From the NCBI GenBank assembly GCA_002081555.1, contig MZNV01000452.1, forward strand, positions 1 through 35,703: a stretch of DNA of 35,703 nt, in the 5' to 3' direction. Position numbers and translations under genes: made by a program. The DNA comes from Protostelium mycophagum (Eukaryota; Evosea; Variosea; Protosteliida; Protosteliaceae). Shown here piece after piece: positions 24,650 through 35,703 of this stretch. Positions within the stretch are counted from its first letter, which is position 1. Each line of letters begins with the position of its first letter. The notes under the pieces are model-generated. The model saw nothing but the letters and a program-made list of their open reading frames with translations, did no database searches and was not told the DNA's origin.

Positions 24650-26381
24650 ATGACAGAGACGACCATCCTGCTGGACAAGCCAAAGACTGATGAATACGGA
24701 CTGGTGTGGATTTCTTTCTGTCTGTTAGGAGTGGGTGCCCTCCTTCCTTGGAACACATTTTTGGCACCTTCAGATTTCTACGAGAGTCTATATCCAAAAT
24801 CAGACTTCTACTTTCTCATGTCGGCCATGTATAACACAGCGGGGATTATCTCTTTTCTATTGTCCATCAGATTTGGATCATTCTTCAGTTTCGGCATACG
24901 TATCGTACCAGTACTGCTATTAGAGATCGTCATATTATCAATCATCCCTCTGGTGGCTCATTTCTGTCCACCGTCTGTTTCATATTGGATCATCATTGGA
25001 CTGGCATGTTTTGTCGGTGAGTATTTGACATCATCATGGAGATCCTGAAGGTGACAGGATTCATCTCTGCGGTTCTCTTCAGCGCCCTCATCAGTTTGGC
25101 TTCTCTGTTCCCAGCACAATACATCGGTGCCATCATGACGGGAAATGGTCTCGCTGGAATATTCTCATCAGCGATGAGAGTCACGACAAAAGCCACCATC
25201 TCTCAAAATGAGATATCGGCCAGCATTTATTTTGGAATAGCAGCGGGTGAGGCATGTGCCGTCCTCTTTATTATGTTTACTCGTCCACAGTTGTTCAGAT
25301 TGTCGTATTGATCTTTTATATCACCTTGAGAAGAAATCAGTATGCCAGATACTGTATCGCCGCCACAGATGATAAAGAGGAAGGTTCAGTCGAATCGACT
25401 TCACAAAGAGGATCATATTCTGGTATACAGGTACATTCACACCCATCATCATTTGACGAGACAGCAGCAATACATGATGACTCTGAACAGGATCACCTGA
25501 TTGAAAGTCAACCCATCATCAATGATGAGACAAACACCGCATCATTCAAAGGTGATGTTCCATCCATGTCTACATATCATGTCTTCAACATCTACAACGT
25601 TGTATTCACACGTAACAGTGGTCATGATGAAGATATGGCCACAAGCTCTGAACGCCTTCCTCGTCTTCTTTGTGACTTTGTCTGTATTTCCAGGAGTCAG
25701 CAGCATGATCACGATGCATTCTTCGACTGGATCGAGTTGGTATCCTGATTACTTTGGCATCTTGTTGATCGCAACGTTCATGGTCTTCGATTTTATTGGA
25801 AGATTCGCGCCAAAATTTTGGTGTTTTCCCGCCAAATTTCTCTGGGTCAGTAGCCGATTTTTTAACATTTTTATCAGTAAAATTTCTTAAAAATGTTTTG
25901 CGGAGTCGTTGTAGACGACGATTTGTGGCACAAAATTTTGGTCTGGTCTGCAAAAGTGTACAAACATTTTTGCGTGAAGAGTTGTAGACCGCCATTTATG
26001 GCACGAAAATTTGGTCCTGCTTGCAGATGTCCAACGCTGATGATGATCACAGATCCCAATCGTCTTGAGATTCGTCTTCATCGTGCTCTTCTTCCTACTT
26101 GTTAGAGGTGATCATGGAACCGCATTGATCAAGAGTGACTCGGCATCTTTCATCGTGATGGCCCTGATGGCGCTCACAAACGGTTACTGTGGAAGTCTAT
26201 CCATGATGTACGGCCCAAGCAACACACAGACACACGAGAAAGGGATGGCGGGTGCCATCATGGTGAGTCCATCTCTACATATGTCCTCTGAACGTGATAG
26301 TCTTTCTCTCTTAACTTTGGAATCTTCACTGCTGTCTGGTTCTCCATGCTACTTAGTGTGATCATGATGCGCATCGGCTGA
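24650..26381 (+). CDS. Equilibrative nucleoside transporter (ENT family)
   Basis: Integral membrane carrier for nucleosides or nucleobases, 444 residues. Exons: 24650-25016, 25058-25246, 25291-25551, 25619-25845, 26053-26262, 26301-26381. The ENT signature LLGVGALLPWNTFLAPSDFY forms TM1. LFPAQYIGAIMTGNGLAGIF lies in TM4-5, followed by RVTTKA. A long acidic loop (residues about 215-272) separates TM6 from TM7. Then come KIWPQALNAFLVFFVTLSVF (TM7), FDFIGR, LRFVFIVLFFLL, ALTNGYCGSLSMMYGP, and the final TM FGIFTAVWFSMLLSVIMM. All joins keep phase. The fourth intron contains a tandem repeat. Substrate range cannot be deduced. Confidence 0.94.
25908..26026. repeat. Two-copy tandem repeat inside an ENT intron
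   Basis: Copies at 25908-25953 and 25981-26026 share gttgtagac, then a cgatttrtggcacaaaatt-type stretch and ttggtc. Each opens with the recurring GTTGTAGA word. The repeat accounts for most of this 207-nt intron. Confidence 0.75.
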
Positions 26382-26439
26382 AGAGAATTTTATTTTTCAA
26401 TCGCTCGAGAATGTACACCCTCATCGAAAGTTTTGTTCA

Positions 26440-26445
26440 AATAAA
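26440..26445 (+). terminator. Poly(A) signal of the ENT gene
   Basis: AATAAA lies 58 nt after the ENT stop codon. The rest of the spacer to 26598 contains a CGGTAATTAGCG/TTGCCG hairpin near 26504-26522 like that at 17208-17236. Confidence 0.55.
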
Positions 26446-26598
26446 ACTGTTTGGGTGCTGACCGAATTGTTGTGCGGCGGTTGACGTGAGAATTCACGGT
26501 AATTAGCGTGTTTGTTGCCGCATCTCCGTTGGAAATTCAAATATTAATTTAAATTCCATCTACACCGAATTTTGGGATTGTTTCCAGCCGTTTTTAAC

Positions 26599-29500
26599 AT
26601 GGACACACTCGGGCTGAGATCCTTCAGTGTCGCAGGGAGAGAACCAGGTTTTAGACATCATTCCATCTCCTATCATACTGATGATCATCTTTAGAATCAT
26701 GGAGTAAAGGCTCGGTACCATATTATCCAAAAAGAGACGAATACAGCCAAAGATTTCGTGCGCTAGTCGAATCAACTGGTGAAGCTGGCATATCTAAACA
26801 TTTATATTATTCTCTGCTGTATTGTATCGTGGGGAAAGGACATCTTCTTGTGGACGTGACAGATGTGGAAGATGGTGGAGGTTCTCTTGGACCTGGTTTT
26901 GATATTCAGCATGTAAGTGTTTCATTCTAAATTTGAATGTCAAATGATAAGAGCATCACTATTACATACTTCTTAATGCCGCAACAGTCATCACATTAAT
27001 CACCCATATCATATATATAATACAGAATATATTACGTTGTCATCAATCTGGCACAAAAGAATGATGATCTAAAAACGACAGGTGGTACCTGCTTTTGTCG
27101 GGCTCAAATGTGGTTACATAGCATGCACCCAATCAACCACGCCATCACACGTAACTCATGCACTCTTTAAAGAACACATGTCTGCCTCTCTCGGTAATCA
27201 ATCTCCTCATTCCATTCCACATTTTGTGACAGAAAGCTGCCGAAACATCTCAACTAAACAAGTTCAGGACAGATGAGGAGCTCCGCATCAGGATTGACCA
27301 CATCCGACGGCCTTCCAGCTGCAAGAAAGAAGCACAGTCGTTCTAGATCTATTCTCGGTGTAAGAATGCCTCTGATTTTTAATATTATTTTGCAATATTT
27401 TCAATCGTGGGGATTGGATGTATTTGTCAAGTTGTAGATTCCCAATTAAAAGAAAATCATATCTCAAGCACTTGAAAAATTCTCAGAAAAAATTTAATTT
27501 TTTATCCAAATAAAATTTAATATTTTTCACCCGAAAAAAATTCTAAAAATAGAATTAAAATACTTCAGGGGTCAGAGACCATAGTGGCACCACCATCACC
27601 ACAGAAGCACCCACCATCACTGGGAAGATTGAGCTCCATGGATTCCTCCGCTATAAGTAAGTTTCAGACACGGTAATCTTCGTCGGATCACGTTAACGTA
27701 CCGTGAGATATCCGAACTAGTTTTTTTTCACGATGAAATTTCGTTGAAATTTCAAAATCGGGCAGAGACCTCAAGAGATATTTTATTGTACATCTTTTGA
27801 TGATTTTCTTCTGAAATTCTGAATCGACAGCCAGAAGACATGACAGAAGCGTCAGCAGTGTGACGCAGCATGACGTCAGCACGTCTTTAAAAAAAGGTGA
27901 AAAATTTAATTTCCAAAAAAATTTTGGAAAACCAAAGGATTTTTGGAATTTCCAAAAAATCGTCAAAAAATTATTTTTACAATTTAAAGATCTGAAGGTC
28001 GTTGTAGATAAAAGTTCTGCAAAACTGGGAGTGGTTGGAAGGAGTGAGAGTGTTATTGAATCAAGTAGTCCCCTCATAGGTAAATTTCATCGAAGTTTCA
28101 TCGGAAATTCGTTGTTCAGGAATGATGACGTCACTATTACGCTCAAATGGGGAGACTGACTGCAACCTACATAAATCTACAATTCGACACACCTTGACTC
28201 GTTGTAGATAGGATGAGCGCCAAAAAAATTGACAGAAATACGAGTATATCTCTATGGAATGCAAACGTCAATGTTAACATGAAGAATCCTCTTCAAAAGG
28301 TCGGAAATTTTCACCGAAATTTCGCCGAAATTTCAGAAGCTGTAAATCGGAAAAATGACAATTTCATGAAGATTCGGATTATTTTCGGAAAATTCAAATT
28401 ATTCTTGGAAAAATTCACTGTCGACATTTTGTTATTGTTATGTACGAATATATATACATATAAATGGTGTTTAAAATCACATATTTTTATTCTATAAATA
28501 GACTTGAAATTTTTAAATTTCTTCAGACTACAAACTTGATGAGTGATTTGGATTTTTTGGACCGAGAAGGCGAATCGGTGAGTCAATTTGCACCAAAATT
28601 GTAGAGTTCTACATCGTTGTAGAACTATCAACATTACGTCATCATGTTAAACTGACACGTGTCAAATTTCTGAAGGGTGTAGAATGATGGACCAAGCGAA
28701 GTGTCGCGATCGTACAGCAATTTGTTGAATTCTCCGAGGGAAATCATCCGTTCCCATGACAGTGAGTGTCAATATGACGTCATCATGTCAAACTGACACG
28801 TGTCAAAAGTGTCAGCGCAGAGGATGAATACACCTATTCTGAAGAATAGAACGAAGACAACACAAATCACACAGATGTTTATTGTAGATAAGATTGAACA
28901 AGCCTCACCGCAAACATTACACGCCATTTTTGAGGTGATTCTACACCGTTGTAGATAGAAAATTTGAAATTTTTTCTTTTATAATGTAAAAAAAATTCTG
29001 CGTGTTTATTTAAATCATTTTTTAGGGAATATTAATCTAGTTGTAGATCATGAAGAGTCAGAAATTCAGACATCAAGGGGCAAACTACAACACGCCAGAA
29101 ATATTTATTATCATTTTAATTGTTAGAAGGAGCTCTTCAGGCACAATATGCCTAAACGAAAGTCAAGTGAGTGATTTTCTGTGAAATTTCCATGAATTCC
29201 CACGAATTTTCTTGGAAAAATCCTAAAATTTTCATTCAATTGTAGACGGTGAAAATTCTGTGATGACGTGTACAGTTGGACGAATTTATGTTGAAAATCA
29301 ATTTGAAGAAGCCGCTGCCGCCAGAGCCACTCTGCACAAAACAACCTGTCATATCCATCAAGGTGAGTTTTTTGCATAAGACATTTTGTCCTGTCTAGCG
29401 CTTATGAATGTTCTATCGCGTCCGTTCTCATCAAATATATTTTTTGTTGCGGCAAAGATGCAGCTCTTGGTGATTTGCGGAAGAGCCACAGCACTTCTTT

Positions 29501-30286
29501 TCGAAGAAAAGATTATGTGATGGTGAGGGTCTCTGTCCTTTTCACGGTTTCATACCGTGATTTTTTGCGGTAGCTACCGCACTTTTCAAAATGTTCAAAT
29601 CTGTTCACAGTTGATTCGTGCAAAGACAAGACGCGTGTAGATCGATGACGTCACTGAATTTTCCAGGAATTATTGTCCCTCCGAGCGTCCCTGCCAAACA
29701 TCTACCTCGGCCAAGACGTGGAGCAGTATATGCGCAACCTCGTTTACTGTCTCAGACATCACCCTCAAGTGGCTGGAGGCGTCTCTCCGAACAGCAATTT
29801 TGGCCTGAAGCAAGCGTCAAGGTAAAGAGGACGAGATTTTCGACACAACAGATCACAAACATTGGGTCGTGTAAAAAAGCTATTTTTGTACATGTTTTGG
29901 TGATAAGATCCTGTCAAAGTGTTCGGCGGCAAGCTGCATAGCAATTTTGAATATTATTTGGACAAAATGAGGCTTCGACAGCATCATTTTTTCGATTCGG
30001 TATCTACAACGAGACAATCAATGTAGATGCTGAGTCTCTGCGGTACAGCCCAACATAAAGACAATTTCTTACAACGACTTTGACCTGATCTATTATTAGA
30101 GCCGTCGCACTCATCTTTGGGCAGTCCTTCGTGACCCCGTCTCACACCCTGTCCGTGGCAGCTAACATATTGGCGCACAGAATCACCCCCGTCGACGCGA
30201 TTGTAGACGGAAGCAGGGATGGGATTGAGAGCTCTTGTGATTTCATTGTCAAGTCTGTTTTAAATGAAGTCATACCACCGTTGTAG
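26599..30286 (+). CDS. Unrecognised protein with MoxR/Mg-chelatase lid-like C-terminus
   Basis: Seventeen phase-consistent exons: 26599-26647, 26695-26912, 27082-27150, 27273-27359, 27569-27656, 27831-27896, 28008-28079, 28208-28299, 28527-28577, 28683-28761, 28816-28934, 29127-29166, 29246-29362, 29458-29522, 29611-29634, 29667-29821, 30100-30286, for 525 residues. The N-terminal 110 are compact (PYYPKRDEYSQRFRALVEST, then YCIVGKGHLLVDVTDVEDGG) and unrecognised. The middle is Ser/Arg-rich and probably disordered. The C-terminus (DVEQYMRNLVYCLRHHPQVA, GGVSP, then SFVTPSHTLSVAANILAHRI) resembles the helical lid of MoxR/Mg-chelatase-type AAA+ ATPases in fungi and other eukaryotes. No Walker A or B motif is seen. 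The 32-nt intron at 29635-29666 is shorter than any other here. If it is not removed, one protein stops at 29640 and the lid belongs to another gene. Confidence 0.6.
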
Positions 30287-30727
30287 ATCGTCATCCTCTT
30301 TCACTTCGACAAGTGAAAACGATCCTAACGTTTGTTAACCTTCTTGCGAGAGCTTGTACTGACTTGCATGAGGGCTACTCTCTGGACAAAACTATGGCAG
30401 TACCTCCCGCAGAGTTTGGCTGCAGAGTTTGCAGATTGATTCTGAAGCTTGGTGTTGAAAGAATCAATCCAAATCGTTGCAGCGCCGTGTTGATTAGCAT
30501 GACGCCAAAGAGGCTGAGAAGGGAGAAGATGAAGGTACCAAGTTCCACCATTTGGCTGAGTTTCGAGAAAAAAGATGGTTAAAAAGACTTCTTTGTCAAC
30601 AAAAAGAACGTTTCGCTCATTCGAAGATCCAAACAAAAACATGTATTCAAGATCGTGGGACGAATGTGATGTCCGCCTGATCCAACCCGGAAAAATTTCA
30701 CATCGACCTTTTGATCATAAATTCATC
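30287..30727. other. Upstream region of GDP-mannose dehydratase
   Basis: Presumed promoter and 5' UTR. An ATG at 30575 is in frame with the dehydratase and would add 51 residues (MVKKTSLSTKRTFRSFEDPN and on). The family normally starts just before the Rossmann motif, so I take the later ATG. A minus-strand frame at 30642-30325 has no known motif. Confidence 0.4.
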
Positions 30728-32925
<2,198 letters not shown>

Positions 32926-32931
32926 AATAAA
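32926..32931 (+). terminator. Poly(A) signal directly after the gmd stop
   Basis: AATAAA begins at the base after the TGA (32923-32925). A similar tgaaataaagagga string recurs near 33595. Confidence 0.65.
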
Positions 32932-33733
32932 GAGGACAGATGTTGACCAAAGGAAGGCAACAAAGTGTATTACAGATTCTTTTTATAGATGTATGCACGA
33001 GGTCAATGCAAGCCTGCTTCTCAAACGACCAGCCCGTCTACTGTCAAGGGTAAATTACAGTCAAGTTTGACACCGGATTCGGTGTATGTCTAAATTGGCT
33101 GTCGCTGACAATCGTAACTCCTTCCTTATGTCCACAGCACTGGCAGAGGCGAGGTCTGGGTGAACTTTTAACAGTAACTGATGGTACTTCCACTAACAGT
33201 CTCTGATATGCCTTGGCTATACAGATTGAAGGTGTTGCCTGTCTGCATGAGTGAGCCTGAGGAGATGATGATACTGCTGTCTGTTGAGCTGAGCCATGAG
33301 CTGATCAACACCACTGATCCCGCACTGCAATAGGTGGACACGCTAAGGATAGTATTGGTGTGACGTCATGATTTGAATGGCAAAAAATCACCAAGAATTT
33401 CGAATGACGAGGATTTATTTTATTTGTATAATTTACCAAAAGGCAAAAATATTCAAAAAAAATTGTTATGCTCTGTTACTATACTCTCTTCAAATATCCA
33501 TGCCTTAGTACAAGAACGCAGAAAATCCCGATGATGACTATTAATAGATCTGGGCTATATGCGGTGTTAATCAGAAATAAAGTCTGAATACAATGAAATA
33601 AAGAGGATAAATGGTTTATTCGGGTTGATCCCGAACCCACCACATGCATTAAATCGCCGCGATGTCTGTCACCCGATTGATCGCCGATCGGGTGAATTAT
33701 CATTATTTATTATTCAAATCAACACAAGACGAA
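32932..33733. other. Spacer with unassigned minus-strand coding candidates
   Basis: On the minus strand 33360-33060 is open in two frames, for example SVVLISSWLSSTDSSIIISS (serine-rich, secreted-protein style) and then CCGHKEGVTIVSDSQFRHTP to a stop near 33053. A minus-strand frame ending at 33479 closes with a membrane segment and basic tail (LLIVIIGIFCVLVLRHGYLK). No complete model or homology could be made. The region may hold one or two small minus-strand genes or remnants. Confidence 0.3.
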
Positions 33734-34196
33734 ATGACAACAGCCCAAGCAAAGAGTAGAACCGCTCGTCTTAAAGAGCTGTTCGTTCAATATGGAAAGA
33801 TCGGCTTTATCGTGCACATTTCTGGTTCGGTCCTGGGCTTGATCCTCATTTTCAGTCTCCTTTTGGCAGGAGTGGATGTCCCTTCCCTCTTAAACAGAGT
33901 CGGATTTGCTGCACAATCAGGATCAACCGAATCACTTACTGCCACTTTTCTCGCGGTAAGGTATTATCCTCTATTTCTCCCGAGCATCCAACATTAAATG
34001 ACACGATGGTGTCCTTGTTGTCGGTATTATTATATTATCATTCTAATTGTGATTAAAACACCACTGACGCTTGTAGGCTGTTGTCTTAAATGGGGTGACA
34101 TCACCATTACGCATGATATTGACGCTGACCATCACGCCTGCAATCGCCAGTTTTTTTGGGGTAAAGAAAAAGGAGATGTCCGAAAAATCACAATAA
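33734..34196 (+). CDS. DUF1279/FAM210-like small membrane protein
   Basis: 113 residues in two exons: 33734-33955 and 34077-34196. The start of the DUF1279 fold is seen in LKELFVQYGKIGFIVHISGS, then a hydrophobic helix (VLGLILIFSLLLAG) and VDVPSLLNRVGF. After the intron come a second hydrophobic stretch, LRMILTLTITPAIASFFG, and a lysine-rich tail KKKEMSEKSQ. FAM210 proteins in animals and yeast relatives are mitochondrial or organelle membrane proteins. An in-frame ATG at 33662 would add 24 residues that could be a targeting peptide. Organelle location is inferred. The stop codon lies inside the AATAAA signal. Confidence 0.85.
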
Positions 34197-34197
34197 A
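34192..34197 (+). terminator. Poly(A) signal overlapping the stop codon
   Basis: AATAAA contains the TAA stop (34194-34196) of the DUF1279-like gene. Confidence 0.65.
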
Positions 34198-34423
34198 CAG
34201 AGGTCATTTATTCTTGCTGATGTTGTCAATCAGAGGGAAATAAAATCGATCGTGTCGATCTTGAATCTTCAGATAGATTGTGTTTGAAGGAATCTTCCGT
34301 TTTGCGTCAACAACCACAAGATTCTCGTCACCAGTGGCAAACACATCACACCAACAGAAAGAAAAACAGACTTCCCATCTCGTGCATGCTCAATCAAAAA
34401 ACACTCAACCAAATTAGAAAGAC

Positions 34424-35204
34424 ATGATGGAGAATGGATTGATATCATCCAGTGAAGATGTGACAAGAGAGATATTGAAGATGGTACTCTACAGCACAAA
34501 GAAAAGAGACAGTCAGAACAGAGCATACCTAACAGCAAGAAGAGTATGCAGAAGATGGAGAGACATAGGCGAGTATTGTGTTGCATGAATGCACCAACTT
34601 TGATTCTGTTTTTGAACTGAGTTCACAAAGTTATAGTGCAACTCAAACAAAGTTCATTCTGTTGATTCACAGGACCAAAAGATGCCTTGATAGGGTTTTT
34701 ATTGTAAGAAAGCAAGTCAATTGTGAAGCTGGTTTGGTCTCTTGGTCTATCTGAAGTTGTAATTCAACTGTGTCCGAGACACTTTGGTTGTACAAGATTT
34801 AGATGAGCAGAATTGATCCATCACATAACAACAATCATGCAATACGAACAGCATCAGGGTCAAAACAAACAGAGATAGTAAGGATGTTACTTGCAGACAG
34901 CAGAGTAGATCCAACAGCCAGTAACAATCTTGCCATCAGGATAGCATCAGAGAATGGACATATACAGATAGTGAGGATGTTACTTGCAGACAGCAGAGTG
35001 AATCCGTCAGATGCGTGGAATGATGCAATAAAATCAGCATCAAGGGGGGGGCACACAATAATAGTACAGATGTTACTTGCAGATGACAGATTAGATTTAT
35101 CACTTGATGGTCAAGATGCAGCAAGGATGGCATCGTGGAATGGTCATTATGAGATAGTGAGGATGTTACTTGAAAGGATCACCACATTAAATCGAGATAA
35201 TTAA
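34424..35204 (+). CDS. Second F-box-like/RVDPS ankyrin gene with a GC-AG intron
   Basis: Paralogue of the gene at 21578, 190 residues in my model. Exons: 34424-34568, 34673-34703, 34808-35204. Exon 1 encodes DVTREILKMVLYSTKKRDSQ and ARRVCRRWRDI, aligning with the F-box-like head of the other gene up to the same splice point. The donor here is GCGAGT rather than GTGAGC, giving a GC-AG intron at 34569-34672. The 31-nt second exon and the acceptor ATGAG|C were chosen to keep frame and are tentative. Exon 3 carries about four ankyrin repeats (LLADSRVDPTASNNLAIRIA). Coding DNA is clearly more AT-rich than in the paralogue (agcagagtagatcca against agccgcgtggatccg), so the copies are old or come from different contexts. 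Confidence 0.8.
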
Positions 35205-35703
35205 CGTATCCATTATCAAGAATTGGGGCAATCTGACCCAACTCTGCGAGATATTCACAATTCAATAAACAATGCCAGATGTACACCAGGTAGTAATCTT
35301 GAAATTTTGAGGTCTTGTGGTCTGAGAATGTACAGAACTTGTTATTTGCAGAACTATTGCCATGTACATAAGTGTAACTTTGCAATTCCACATCATTTTA
35401 TTCATCTTGCTCTCAAAAATATCAAGACATCCGCGTCCATGGAAAGTTTCTGATTAATGCTATACTACAGTGAAAGATGAATATGATTGGAGCATCATTT
35501 GATTAAGATGGCAACAAAATGTTCCAGTATTTGTTATACCCAGCGGACGCGAATTTGTACGTTGCCATACGATACATGGTAACGTTAACCTACGGCAACA
35601 GACAGGTAGCTTACCGCAATTCATAATAATTTTTTCAATGTATACAAATTCGTGTCCACTCGATCACAAATGTTACAAAGACATTCAGTCAGTACCAACG
35701 AAA
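35205..35703. other. Right-end spacer
   Basis: A 76-codon plus-strand frame at 35223-35453 has no known motif and weak codon character. 35560-35625 contains inverted CGGTAA/GTTACCG-type pieces (ggtaacgttaacctacggca, tagcttaccgc). Nothing else is recognisable. Confidence 0.4.

Noticed and set aside
35223-35453. 76-codon plus-strand frame near the right end
   Set aside because: No domain, no splice or poly(A) context, and composition like the surrounding spacer.

Overview
The window is nuclear DNA of a unicellular eukaryote with a compact, intron-rich genome. Genes sit on both strands a few hundred bases apart. Most are split by GT-AG introns of about 37 to 200 nt, and poly(A) signals often touch the stop codon. 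The gene set is a plant-style secreted LRR protein, a fungal-type Na+/H+ antiporter, F-box/ankyrin proteins with an 'RVDPS' repeat, an equilibrative nucleoside transporter, malic enzyme, GDP-mannose 4,6-dehydratase and a RasGAP-like protein. It suits a free-living protist, perhaps an amoebozoan of the protosteloid kind. That placement is inference from protein style and was not tested. Exon models below were built by hand: I required splice phases to agree and total coding length to divide by three, and joined exons by protein-family logic. || Layout. 1-3155 (-): LRR protein, running off the left edge. 3475-3556 (-): tRNA-Ser(AGA), followed by a duplicated spacer carrying a tRNA fragment. 3911-5663: spacer with a tandem duplication and weak minus-strand coding candidates. 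5664-7128 (+): P/Q/G/Y-rich EF-hand protein. 7299-8009: nested tandem duplications. 8187-12751 (+): 19-exon Na+/H+ antiporter. It converges on a RasGAP-like gene at 12968-14121 (-), with one palindromic poly(A) signal between them. 14071-14531 and 14914-15049: tandem duplications. 15061-18341 (-): malic enzyme, at least 19 exons. 19278-19628 (+): mucin-like, probably GPI-anchored protein. 20420-21373 (+): CAMK-like kinase. 21578-22616 (+) and 22808-24071 (-): F-box/ankyrin genes, convergent. 24650-26381 (+): nucleoside transporter. 26599-30286 (+): unrecognised gene whose C-terminus resembles a MoxR/Mg-chelatase lid. 30728-32925 (+): GDP-mannose 4,6-dehydratase. 33734-34196 (+): DUF1279/FAM210-like membrane protein. 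34424-35204 (+): another F-box/ankyrin gene. || The genes are not an operon or a pathway cluster. They are ordinary housekeeping, membrane and signalling genes plus lineage-expanded repeat proteins. || The most unusual signal is in the non-coding DNA. Introns and spacers seem assembled from a small vocabulary of recurring 7-14 nt words, several palindromic: CGTTGTAGAT, GATGACGTCATCAG, TGACACGTGTCA, TTTCCCGCC/GGCGGGAAA, GAAATTTC, and CGGTAA...TTACCG hairpins. Several words lie exactly at intron 3' ends in unrelated genes. I know of no description of this. Counts are by eye and need a computed background.
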